NCBI RefSeq assembly: GCF_019670105.1
Contig: NZ_AP023032.1
Span: forward strand, 94,501-158,500
Source of the DNA: Agarivorans albus
Lineage (GTDB): Bacteria; Pseudomonadota; Gammaproteobacteria; Enterobacterales; Celerinatantimonadaceae
Direction of reading: 5' to 3'
DNA length: 64,000 nucleotides
Positions 8,234-16,174 of this stretch are shown here, in pieces. Positions within the stretch are counted from its first letter, which is position 1, and each line of letters opens with the position of its first letter. The position numbers and the translations under genes were made by a program. A model generated the notes under the pieces. It searched no databases. It was not told the origin of the DNA and worked only from the letters and a program-made list of their open reading frames with translations.

Positions 8234-8271
8234 GACAGGGTTGTTTTATTCCTTTAGCAGCGAGAACAGTA

Positions 8272-9543
8272 ATGAAATTAGAGTCTTTAGCACTTCATCA
8301 TGGTTATCAATCGGAAGCTACCACTAAAGCGGCCGCGGTGCCTATCTATCAAACGACGTCTTACACTTTTGATGATACTCAGCATGGTGCCGATCTGTTT
8401 GATTTAAAGGTTCCGGGTAATATCTATACCCGTATTATGAACCCAACGACTGACGTGCTAGAGCAGCGGGTTGCAGCTATGGAAGGAGGCATTGCTGGCC
8501 TTGCTTTGGCCTCTGGTATGGCAGCAATTACCTACGCGATTCAGTGTATCTGTGAAGTGGGCACTAATATCGTAAGCACTAGCCAGCTGTATGGCGGCAC
8601 CTATAATTTGTTTGCGCATAGTTTCCCTAAACAAGGCATAGATGTGCGCATGGTATCGGCAGACGATTACGCTGGGTTTGAAGCAGCTATTGATGAAAAT
8701 ACTCGCGCAATTTTCTGTGAGTCTATTGGTAACCCAGCAGGCAACGTAGTGGACTTGGTTAAGTTAGCCGAAATTGCCCACAAACACGGTCTACCTTTAA
8801 TGGTCGACAATACTGTTGCTACGCCGTTTTTATGTCGGCCGATTGAACTGGGTGCCGACATCGTTATTCACTCATTAACTAAATACATTGGCGGACATGG
8901 CACCTCTATTGGCGGCATTATTGTTGATTCTGGCAAGTTTGACTGGGTGGCGAATAAAGAGCGCTTTAAAATCTTAAACGAGCCAGATCCATCTTATCAT
9001 GGTGTGGTATACACCGAAGCGCTAGGCCCTGCGGCCTACATTGGCCGCTGTCGCGTAGTACCACTGCGTAACACTGGCGCGGCTATTTCACCGATGAACG
9101 CCTTCCAAATTTTACAAGGTTTGGAAACGCTGGGTTTACGAATGGAGCGCCACTGTGAAAATGCCGAAAACTTAGCGGCTTACCTTAAGCAACACCCTAA
9201 AGTGGAGTGGGTAAACTACGCTGCACTGCCTACCAGCCCATACAATGAGCTGTGTGAAAAGATTGTTGGTGGTAAAGCCTCAGGCATTTTGAGCTTTGGC
9301 ATTAAAGGTGGAAAAGAAGCTGGTGGTCGCTTTATTGATGCCCTGCAAATGATTCTGCGTTTGGTGAATATTGGTGATGCTAAATCGCTTGCTTGTCACC
9401 CAGCATCCACCACTCACCGTCAGTTAAATGATGAAGAGTTAGCAAAAGCAGGTGTAAGTGCCGATTTAATCCGTATCTCGGTAGGCATTGAAAACATCGG
9501 CGACATCATCAACGACGTCAGCCAAGCGCTCGATAAAGCTTAA
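8272..9543 (+). CDS. metY: O-acetylhomoserine (thiol)-lyase / aminocarboxypropyltransferase
   Basis: A 423-residue PLP enzyme of the Cys/Met metabolism family. It forms homocysteine from O-acetylhomoserine and sulfide (direct sulfhydrylation). MetY-type features are the long form (about 420 residues rather than 380), the opening LALHHGYQ, YTRIMNPTTDVLEQRVAAMEGG, and a late block ACHPASTTHRQLxxEEL. The Schiff-base lysine is K204 in IHSLTKYIGGHGTSIGG. A single-gene unit: a structured leader precedes it and a strong terminator follows. Confidence 0.93.
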   Translation: MKLESLALHHGYQSEATTKAAAVPIYQTTSYTFDDTQHGADLFDLKVPGNIYTRIMNPTTDVLEQRVAAMEGGIAGLALASGMAAITYAIQCICEVGTNIVSTSQLYGGTYNLFAHSFPKQGIDVRMVSADDYAGFEAAIDENTRAIFCESIGNPAGNVVDLVKLAEIAHKHGLPLMVDNTVATPFLCRPIELGADIVIHSLTKYIGGHGTSIGGIIVDSGKFDWVANKERFKILNEPDPSYHGVVYTEALGPAAYIGRCRVVPLRNTGAAISPMNAFQILQGLETLGLRMERHCENAENLAAYLKQHPKVEWVNYAALPTSPYNELCEKIVGGKASGILSFGIKGGKEAGGRFIDALQMILRLVNIGDAKSLACHPASTTHRQLNDEELAKAGVSADLIRISVGIENIGDIINDVSQALDKA

Positions 9544-9567
9544 GCTATAAACTGTTGATTGAAATGT

Positions 9568-9597
9568 CAAAAGCCACTTGTTAAAGTGGCTTTTTTT
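9568..9597 (+). terminator. Intrinsic terminator of metY
   Basis: Stem AAGCCACTT/AAGTGGCTT with a short loop (9571-9592), preceded by As and followed by seven Ts. Confidence 0.9.
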
Positions 9598-9613
9598 GTT
9601 AAGGAACAACGAT

Positions 9614-9934
9614 TTGGGTAAGTTTACTTTGGGAATGTTGTTGCTTGGGTGTTTTAGCTCTCATGCTTTGGAACTATCAGAACCGTTATTCGGTATTGTG
9701 GTGACGGAGCATAACGAACGCTTTCTTAAATTAAGAAATCATTCATCGGATAGTCTGCATTTAGATATCTATGGGCAAAATATAAAGCTGGCACCCAAAT
9801 CAGGTTCGCTCATCGACTGCCAAGCTTTTGCTGAACTAGAGATTAAATTTGTAGAATCTGAAACGGTGTTTTTTAGTGTGCCGTGTAGCAGTTTAGTGGT
9901 CTTTAACGAGGGCTTTGAGTTAGATGTCTATTAG
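9614..9934 (+). CDS. Small exported protein of unknown function
   Basis: Starting from the TTG at 9614 (AAGGA eight bases upstream) it is 106 residues: a signal peptide (MGKFTLGMLLLGCFSSHA) then a beta-rich mature part with two cysteines (LIDCQAF and SVPCSS). A longer frame from 9578 begins inside the metY terminator and is unlikely; an ATG at 9635 would shorten the signal peptide. The mature part resembles a small Ig-like fold by its hydrophobic alternation, but no family is recognised. Overlaps the following lipoprotein gene by 11 bases. Confidence 0.55.
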   Translation: MGKFTLGMLLLGCFSSHALELSEPLFGIVVTEHNERFLKLRNHSSDSLHLDIYGQNIKLAPKSGSLIDCQAFAELEIKFVESETVFFSVPCSSLVVFNEGFELDVY

Positions 9935-10241
9935 TTGGCTAAATAAGTCCCTTTCAGTATTAGTAATGTGCCCTTTATTGTTTGCTTGTTTAGACCAAGG
10001 TGGTGGAGACGATCCAAATACCTATTCGTCATGTCGAATTACTGAATCAAAAGCTTTGCTTCCATGGGACAGCTATGAAGATGAGAATCAATGCTGGAAC
10101 GCAAATGGCAATGGCTATGAGGAATACGAAGACGCTGTTATTTGGTGTGAAAGGCAAGTTACTGAGTACCGGCAAGAAAAATATACTATTTTACCGTCAA
10201 TGACTTACGGCATATATACGACAAGCTGCCCTGCCTTTTAG
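9924..10241 (+). CDS. Small lipoprotein of unknown function
   Basis: A 105-residue protein with a lipoprotein signal peptide (lipobox LFAC, cysteine near residue 22) and an acidic mature domain containing five more cysteines counting SSCRIT, NQCWNANGNG, IWCERQV and TTSCPAF, enough for one or two disulfides. Translationally coupled to the preceding exported protein by an 11-base overlap, so the two probably act at the same place in the envelope. No family recognised. Confidence 0.55.
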   Translation: MSISWLNKSLSVLVMCPLLFACLDQGGGDDPNTYSSCRITESKALLPWDSYEDENQCWNANGNGYEEYEDAVIWCERQVTEYRQEKYTILPSMTYGIYTTSCPAF

Positions 10242-10385
10242 TTTTTAACTTGTAATTGATGTCGCTTTTTTATCTCTCGTAACGATTTTTCATATTCTTC
10301 AATTAGTTGAACTTGGCTTTAGTTTCTCTTTGTAGCGCTGCTTATAATCGTAATGTGGTTTCGCTAGCCTTAAAAGGAAAGAGTC

Positions 10386-12053
10386 ATGCGGCTTGTTTTA
10401 TCAGTAATAGTTGCAACGGTTTTACTTAATTTGCTGGCCTGCAGTGCTGCAGGGGGCAAGCCCGATATGGCTCTCGAACAAGTTCAAGTCTACCAATCCG
10501 CTAAACCCTATGATGACAACTTGCGTCTGCGAGTTGATGGCCGTTTTATTGTAAATGGCAAAGGTGAAAAAGTACGTTTAAAAGGCGTGGCCTTTGGCAA
10601 TGAGGTATGGGCTAATACTCGCATTCCAAGCCAACATCACAACGAGCAAGATTATATTCGCCTAAAAGAAATGGGCTTTAATAGCATTCGTTTCTACCTA
10701 AATTATCAAACCTTTGAGAGCGACAGTGCGCCCTATAAATACCACCAGTCGGGTTGGGATTGGTTAGATAAAAATGTGCAGTGGGCAGAAAAGCATGGCA
10801 TTTATCTTGTGCTCAATATTCATGTTCCCCAAGGCGGTTTTCAATCTAATGGTGCGGGCGATGCCTTGTGGGATAAGCGTGAAAATCAGCTGCGACTAAT
10901 TAGTCTGTGGCAAGCCATTGCCAAGCGTTACCAAGGCCACCCCAATGTAGCTGCCTTAGATTTACTTAACGAACCGGTCACTACACGCAGTAAACAGCAG
11001 TGGGAAGATCTTGCTAACGAGTTAGTAACGGCAATTCGACAAGTTAACCAGCAACAAATGATTTTTGTAGAGCGCTTGTTGGCTGTGAAAAACCAATGGC
11101 AAATCGATGAGCAGCAAAATTTCTTTAAACTAGACGACACCAACGTTGTCTACCAATATCACTTTTATGAACCAATGGCATTTAGCCATCAGCAAGCCTC
11201 ATGGTTACGCCAATACCAAGTTCCGACCTCTTACCCTGATCCCGATAGGCTAAAAGTGATTGGTTCTCCCAGTTGGTATGGCGCCCAGTTTGATAACCCA
11301 ATAATAAGTGCCGACAGCGACTGGCAGTTTGTAGAAGGAAAGAAACTACAGCACCAAGACCCAAAAGTTGATTTGATTTATCCAGCCCTAGTGTCGGCAA
11401 ATAATGCTGGTGATAGCTGGTTTAAGCAGGTGGTGATTAATGAATATGCACCAGATGGTAAGCAACTTCTGCGTGAAGTGAAAATAGACTTAAGCAAACA
11501 AGCCGATTGGTACTTGTGGTCGGCTAATCAGCGTGGTCGTTCGCAACACCTTCGCCAGGGAGGTGAAGATATATTGCAGATTAGCGCGACAACCAGCGAT
11601 GCTAATAATGGCAGCTCGCAACAGTTTGTTGTGCCTAAAGTTGGTCATTTCTATCAAATCTCTGGTTGGGTGAAAACCCGTGGAACCGGCGCTGCTAGCC
11701 GTGTGCAGTTGCGTTTAGATTTTCAAAATGGGCTTAAAGATATTGTTGCTTGGGACAAACAACTCATTGAGAAAATGATTGAGCCCATGGAGCGATGGGG
11801 CGAGCAGCACCAAGTACCGCTTTATCTTGGTGAGTTTGGCTGCATTCACGGTTGTTTTGAACAGCAACGCGGTGGCTTGCAATGGGTGAGTGACGTGTTA
11901 GACGTTGTTGATCAGTACCAAACCCATTTTAACTTTCATAGCTACCATGAAGACGCCTTTGCTCTGTATTACGGCTATGGCAGCTTGCCAACCGAGAGCA
12001 ATGCCAATCAGCCGTTAATTCAACTGTTTAAGCAGCGGTTGAATGAGCCTTAA
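10386..12053 (+). CDS. GH5-family glycoside hydrolase lipoprotein with an inserted domain
   Basis: A 555-residue lipoprotein (lipobox LLAC, C19), so a cell-surface or periplasmic enzyme. The catalytic TIM barrel of glycoside hydrolase family 5 is recognised from LKEMGFNSIRFYLNY, LDLLNEPVT with acid/base E196, the YQYHFYEP strand with H259 and Y261, and LGEFGCI with nucleophile E483. Between the last two, roughly residues 270-460, lies an unusual block that is not barrel-like; residues about 340-455 look like a carbohydrate-binding beta-sandwich (DSWFKQVVIN to SRVQLRLDFQNG). GH5 enzymes cut beta-1,4 or beta-1,3 glucans, mannans and related glycans; the exact substrate cannot be told. Confidence 0.85.
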   Translation: MRLVLSVIVATVLLNLLACSAAGGKPDMALEQVQVYQSAKPYDDNLRLRVDGRFIVNGKGEKVRLKGVAFGNEVWANTRIPSQHHNEQDYIRLKEMGFNSIRFYLNYQTFESDSAPYKYHQSGWDWLDKNVQWAEKHGIYLVLNIHVPQGGFQSNGAGDALWDKRENQLRLISLWQAIAKRYQGHPNVAALDLLNEPVTTRSKQQWEDLANELVTAIRQVNQQQMIFVERLLAVKNQWQIDEQQNFFKLDDTNVVYQYHFYEPMAFSHQQASWLRQYQVPTSYPDPDRLKVIGSPSWYGAQFDNPIISADSDWQFVEGKKLQHQDPKVDLIYPALVSANNAGDSWFKQVVINEYAPDGKQLLREVKIDLSKQADWYLWSANQRGRSQHLRQGGEDILQISATTSDANNGSSQQFVVPKVGHFYQISGWVKTRGTGAASRVQLRLDFQNGLKDIVAWDKQLIEKMIEPMERWGEQHQVPLYLGEFGCIHGCFEQQRGGLQWVSDVLDVVDQYQTHFNFHSYHEDAFALYYGYGSLPTESNANQPLIQLFKQRLNEP

Positions 12054-12172
12054 TTAAGCTAGGTCAATAAATAAACAAATTTGTCAGTGTTGTGACTTGA
12101 TTTGAGAAGTAATCAACTACACTAAAAAGTAGATTGTCAGTTATTACTTTCTTTTGAGATTAAGGAAATAGC

Positions 12173-12844
12173 ATGCGAACTGTTTGTTTGATCATGCTAA
12201 CACTCTGTTGTGGTTATTTGAGTGCTGAGCCTAGTTTACGTATCTCTACGATTGAAACTATCGCTGCTTTTCCGGAGGTGCGCGATACGGTAAGCGCTGC
12301 CTATGCAGAACTTGGTTATCAGGTGGACATCGTGCCTATGCCAGCCAAACGCTCCTTACATCACGCCAGAGACAATCATGACATTGATGCCGAGTTGGCC
12401 AGAACCCGTTATGCCAGCAGTTACTTACCTAATCATATTTTAATTCCGGTGCCGGTAGGTCATATCACCATTGCTGCCTTTGTTAAAAAAGATAAGGCAG
12501 TAGTGACCGATTGGCAAAGCCTGCAGCAATACAGAGTAGCAGGGGTGCGGGGGCATTTGTTTCTAGAAGAAAAGATGCGTAAGCACAACGGTACTCAGTT
12601 TTTTAATACCGCCCATCAAGCGCTCACTATGCTGGGCCGAGAGCGCGTTGATGTAGTTATATTGCCCCTGTCACTTGGCGAATACGTCATAAAAAAGTAT
12701 TGGCATAAACAAATCACGGTGGTGAGTCCTGCGCTCGACCAAGTACCGCTTTATCATTTTCTGCACAACAAACACCAAGACAAAGCGGAACATTTAGCCG
12801 AAGTCTTGCGAAAATTTACTACCGAGCCTTTGGCGCAGTACTAA
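12173..12844 (+). CDS. Periplasmic solute-binding-like protein (SBP_bac_3 type)
   Basis: A 223-residue exported protein with signal peptide MRTVCLIMLTLCCGYLSAEP and a compact, two-lobed solute-binding domain as in family 3 periplasmic binding proteins. Recognisable parts are the YAELGYQVDIVPMPAKRSL opening, the hinge VPVGHITIAAFVKKD and DVVILPLSLGEYVIKKY. It is shorter than amino acid transport receptors (about 260) and has no transporter genes beside it, a pattern common in Shewanella/Vibrio relatives where such proteins may sense ligands. Substrate unknown. Confidence 0.7.
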   Translation: MRTVCLIMLTLCCGYLSAEPSLRISTIETIAAFPEVRDTVSAAYAELGYQVDIVPMPAKRSLHHARDNHDIDAELARTRYASSYLPNHILIPVPVGHITIAAFVKKDKAVVTDWQSLQQYRVAGVRGHLFLEEKMRKHNGTQFFNTAHQALTMLGRERVDVVILPLSLGEYVIKKYWHKQITVVSPALDQVPLYHFLHNKHQDKAEHLAEVLRKFTTEPLAQY

Positions 12845-13051
12845 AAATACCGCTAAAACAAGCACCGAACTATTTGATTAATCGTTTATTTTATTCTTAT
12901 AAACGCTACCATTTGAGCAATAGCTAGGTACTTATTGCGCAGTTAGTCTCTGTTTTTATTAAGATGAACAAAATGTAATGTTGTGGCCACCTTGCGGTAA
13001 GGGCGGTTCTAGTAATCTGCACATGTCGATTACACAACGAGGATTAGCCAA

Positions 13052-13615
13052 ATGAAACTTCCAATTAAATTATCGAAAAAAATCTGTGTTGCTGCTGCGG
13101 TTGCATTAACGTCTTCAGCGGTGATGGCCGATGATGATGCGCTTTCTGCTTTAGCAATCAAAAAAGCCGGTTTTAGCTTAGAGCAAGCAATTGAAAAAGT
13201 GCACAACACTTATCCAGGACAAATTACCGAGCTAGAGTTAGACGATTACCGCGGCCAAGCTGTTTATGAAGTAGATGTAGTAAACCTTGCTCAAGAGCAA
13301 AAGCATAAACTCAAGCTAAGCTTAGCCGACGGCGAAATGCTTAAAAACGAAAGCAGTAAGCTAAGCATATTGGGTGTAAGCAAACTAGATGAAGACGAGC
13401 GTATCGCGCTTGAGCAGCTAGCAGAGTCTGAGCTGTCCTTGCAACAAACAGTGGCCATGCTGAACAGCAAATACCAAGCGCAGGTTATTGAGTTTGAATT
13501 AGAGAATGAAAAAGGCATTACCTTTTACAAATTCAAACTACTGGGTGAGCAAGGCAAGCAGCGAGTGATTGTTGATGTGGCAAGTGGTGAAACCATTCCG
13601 GTTTTAAAACATTAA
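13052..13615 (+). CDS. Periplasmic protein with two PepSY domains
   Basis: A 187-residue exported protein. A signal peptide ends at AVMA (about residue 26). Two copies of a PepSY-like fold follow: residues about 38-105 (FSLEQAIEKVHNTYPGQITELELDDY...YEVDVV) and 122-187 (ELSLQQTVAMLNSKYQAQVIEFELE...FYKFKLL), each ending with an inheritance-like DGE/SGE turn. It precedes a response regulator and sensor kinase by 56 bases in the same direction; PepSY proteins in this position are thought to modulate the kinase in the periplasm. Confidence 0.8.
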   Translation: MKLPIKLSKKICVAAAVALTSSAVMADDDALSALAIKKAGFSLEQAIEKVHNTYPGQITELELDDYRGQAVYEVDVVNLAQEQKHKLKLSLADGEMLKNESSKLSILGVSKLDEDERIALEQLAESELSLQQTVAMLNSKYQAQVIEFELENEKGITFYKFKLLGEQGKQRVIVDVASGETIPVLKH

Positions 13616-13671
13616 GCGCAAAAATAGAGGCAGCCAATGTGTTGCCTCTTGGCATTTTTAAGGTAAGTAAT

Positions 13672-14352
13672 GTGCGAATACTAATCGTAGAAGATGATCT
13701 CACTACTCAGCAGTTTTTGCAGCGTGCGCTTAGTGAGCAGGGCTATCAAGTAGATGCGGCCAGTGATGGGCAAGAGGGTTTATTTCTGGCTTTAGAGCAG
13801 GACTACCAGCTAATTGTTTTAGACCGCATGCTGCCTAAACTTGATGGTTTAACGGTGTTGTCTACTTTGCGTAATGCTAACAAGCACTTACCCGTGCTAA
13901 TACTTAGTGCCTTAGACAGCGTAGATGAGCGAGTCAAAGGCTTGCGAGAGGGCGGCGATGATTACTTAGTTAAGCCTTTTGCTCTAGCTGAGTTGTTGGT
14001 GCGTATCGAGATTTTGCTGCAGCGTCAACGTGGTCAAACAGAGCCAAGTTTAAATAAGCTACAAGTTGCTGACTTGAGCATGGACCTATTAGCAAGGCGG
14101 GTATGGCGAGGGCAGCAAGAAATCCAGCTACAGCCAAAAGAGTTTAAGTTATTGCGCTATTTAATGGAGCACGCTGGCCAGGTTGTTACCCGCACCTTGT
14201 TGTTTGAAGCGGTGTGGAATTACGATTTTGATCCACAAACCAATGTTATTGATGTGCATGTGGCACGTTTACGAAAAAAGGTAGAGCTGGATGGCCATAG
14301 CCCCTTACTTGAAACCGTGCGTGGCGTGGGTTACCGCATGGTGGAAAAGTAA
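13672..14352 (+). CDS. OmpR-family response regulator
   Basis: A 226-residue two-domain regulator. The receiver domain has the acidic pocket E7-D8-D9, phosphoacceptor D51 in LIVLDRMLPKLDG and K101 in DDYLVKPF. The C-terminal winged helix is of the OmpR/PhoB type (LQPKEFKLLRYLMEHAGQVVTR and VIDVHVARLRKKV). The GTG at 13672 gives the standard MRILIVEDD start with AAGG eight bases before; an upstream GTG at 13639 would add a sequence atypical of the family. It pairs with the kinase that follows, and probably responds to an envelope or metal signal as PepSY-linked systems often do (inference). Confidence 0.92.
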   Translation: MRILIVEDDLTTQQFLQRALSEQGYQVDAASDGQEGLFLALEQDYQLIVLDRMLPKLDGLTVLSTLRNANKHLPVLILSALDSVDERVKGLREGGDDYLVKPFALAELLVRIEILLQRQRGQTEPSLNKLQVADLSMDLLARRVWRGQQEIQLQPKEFKLLRYLMEHAGQVVTRTLLFEAVWNYDFDPQTNVIDVHVARLRKKVELDGHSPLLETVRGVGYRMVEK

Positions 14353-14368
14353 ACGTCAAACTGGCTAT

Positions 14369-15691
14369 ATGTGGCGGTTAACCCGCACTAGCTCAATTTG
14401 GCGATTAACTCGAATGTATACCGCACTGCTGATGCTAGTAGTGGGGATTTTGTTGTGGGTACTGTATCAACTAAGCATTGGCCAGCTAAGTCGGAGTCAA
14501 GATCAGCAACTGGCCCAGTTGATTCAACAACAAAGCTTGTTAGCTAAAGAGTTAAACTCGCAAGACTTTATCAGCCAATTTTTATTGCAGGCTGAGCAAT
14601 CTCGCCAATTTGTATTGGCCTTTGACAATGGCCAAACAACCTATGGGCGCTTAGATGCTATTCCCAAACGCTTGGCTCAGTGCCCGGCATTAAAACGTTT
14701 CCCCGTCTACAACTACAACAAAATTCGTCTTTATTCTGGCTGCGTGCAAACTCTGGAAGGTGGTCGGCTGATGGTGGCCAGCGACGACGAAGCGCTGTTT
14801 GATTTACGTGAACACTTTATCCAGGCCAGTATTGTTGCATTAAGTTTGGCCTTGGTTCTAGGTATTGTGACGGGGTGGTTTTTCTCGGCGCAAGTATTGC
14901 GACGGGTAAACAGTATTAATCGTATTGTTCAACAAGTGGAAGCGGGTGAGTTAAGTGCTCGAGTAGCGTTGAGTCCGCGTAACGATGAGTTTGATCACAT
15001 GGCAACACACATCAATAAAATGTTGGCGCAGGTCGAGCATTCATTTGATGCCATTGCCGGGGTAACCGATGCCATTGCGCATGATTTACGCACCCCTTTG
15101 GGCCGTTTGCGTTTGCGGCTAGAGCAAGCGTTACTCGATAGCGAACAGCAAGCAGTAAGTCCTGAACAATTTGGGAGTATGCTGCAAGAACTGGATGGTA
15201 TATTGACGACGTTTAGCTCGATGCTGGAGCTTACCCGTTTAGAACATCAGCAGCAATCTAGCTTTAGTGAAGTAGAGTTGGAGCAGATTGCTGAAGATGC
15301 CGTGGAGCTGATTCAGCCCTTATGCGCCGAGCGCCAGCAAACTGTTTCGTTACATGTGGAGCAAGCGTGTTATTTAAAAGGCGATGCCACTTTATTGTTT
15401 CGGGCGGTTTATAACTTACTAGAAAACGCCAGCAAATATGCCGGTGAGAAAGCGCAAATTCAATTAAGCGTTAAGGCTAATGGCTTTGCCATGAGCGACA
15501 ATGGCCCTGGTATTCCAGAGGCTGAATTAGACAAAGTATTTCAGCGTTTATATCGCTTAGAAAGTAGCCGCAATAGCCCTGGTTACGGTCTGGGTTTGCC
15601 ACTAGTGAGAGCGATTGTTCGTTTGCATGGAGGCGAGATTAAACTGCAGAACCAACAGCCAGGCTTACATGTTGTTGTGAAGCTAACTTAA
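14369..15691 (+). CDS. Sensor histidine kinase
   Basis: About 440 residues. A first membrane helix (residues 17-35), a periplasmic sensor region of about 110 residues with two cysteines (AQCPALKRF and YSGCVQTLEGG), a second helix (IVALSLALVLGIVTGWFF), a HAMP linker, the phosphoacceptor H238 in AIAHDLRTPLGRLR, then the ATP-binding domain with N box NLLENASKYA, G1 DNGPGIP and G2 GYGLGLPL. The true start is uncertain: ATGs at 14369 and 14414 and an upstream one at 14291 overlapping the regulator are possible; 14369 leaves the regulator intact. Cognate partner of the upstream regulator. Confidence 0.88.
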   Translation: MWRLTRTSSIWRLTRMYTALLMLVVGILLWVLYQLSIGQLSRSQDQQLAQLIQQQSLLAKELNSQDFISQFLLQAEQSRQFVLAFDNGQTTYGRLDAIPKRLAQCPALKRFPVYNYNKIRLYSGCVQTLEGGRLMVASDDEALFDLREHFIQASIVALSLALVLGIVTGWFFSAQVLRRVNSINRIVQQVEAGELSARVALSPRNDEFDHMATHINKMLAQVEHSFDAIAGVTDAIAHDLRTPLGRLRLRLEQALLDSEQQAVSPEQFGSMLQELDGILTTFSSMLELTRLEHQQQSSFSEVELEQIAEDAVELIQPLCAERQQTVSLHVEQACYLKGDATLLFRAVYNLLENASKYAGEKAQIQLSVKANGFAMSDNGPGIPEAELDKVFQRLYRLESSRNSPGYGLGLPLVRAIVRLHGGEIKLQNQQPGLHVVVKLT

Positions 15692-15703
15692 GCCGCTAGA
15701 AAT

Positions 15704-15737
15704 AAAAAAGCCAGCCTTGCAAGCAAAGCTGGCTTTT
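15704..15737. terminator. Bidirectional terminator after the kinase gene
   Basis: Stem GCCAGC/GCTGGC (15710-15715 and 15728-15733), extended by A-T pairs, with six As left and four Ts right. The longer T run is on the minus strand, suggesting it also ends a minus-strand transcript coming from the right. Confidence 0.85.
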
Positions 15738-15794
15738 AGGTCTTATCAATTCTTTCCAGATACCGCAGAGAAGGCCTATGTTACCGAGAGCAAC

Positions 15795-15878
15795 TTATGA
15801 GTGTACTTTTACCTTTTTAAGCTTGTTAGCTTTTCGAGCAAAGTAGTTTACGTAATAAGTAAAATAAAACTGTTCCAT
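15795..15878 (-). CDS. Possible 27-residue small protein
   Basis: A short frame reads MEQFYFTYYVNYFARKANKL and ends KKVKVHS. A purine-rich GGTGGGAA sits about six bases before its ATG and the minus-strand side of the terminator at 15704-15737 lies 58 bases after its stop. The peptide has an aromatic N-terminal half and a strongly basic C-terminal half, suggesting a membrane-surface peptide. No family recognised. It may be transcribed separately or lie at the far end of the export operon transcript. Coding status rests only on the ribosome site and terminator. Confidence 0.4.
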   Translation of the reverse strand: MEQFYFTYYVNYFARKANKLKKVKVHS

Positions 15879-16174
15879 AGTATTCCCACCATCCAATGTT
15901 AATCACTGATGTGTCAGGCAAACGGCCTAATCACACGCACAACCGGCCTAAACCAAGGTTGCAAGGTGCGAGCAAATTGCTCTACACCTCCAACTTAGCA
16001 CTGCACAAATTTGTTTACTTAATGAGCAGATAGAATTGTGACAAATATTGATAGCTTGTTGTTTTTGTGTATCTAAGATGTGAGCCAATCGAAGTTATGA
16101 AAACTGTTTTTGTTATTGTCGATTAAGGTAATGATTTAACGAATGTTTAGCTCTGCATAATAAATGTCAGTTTA
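15879..16174. other. Intergenic region between small ORF and export operon
   Basis: About 300 bases with no ORF or hairpin that I would defend. It lies downstream of the ABC-2 permease genes and upstream of the 27-codon ORF, so any promoter for the latter would be here. Confidence 0.4.

Noticed and set aside
8058..8271. SAM-I or SAM-II riboswitch before metY
   Set aside because: Hairpins are present but I could not find the conserved core bases of either class, so only an unassigned structured leader is reported.
9578..9613. Longer N-terminus of the small exported protein
   Set aside because: This start lies inside the metY terminator stem; the TTG at 9614 with AAGGA gives a normal signal peptide.
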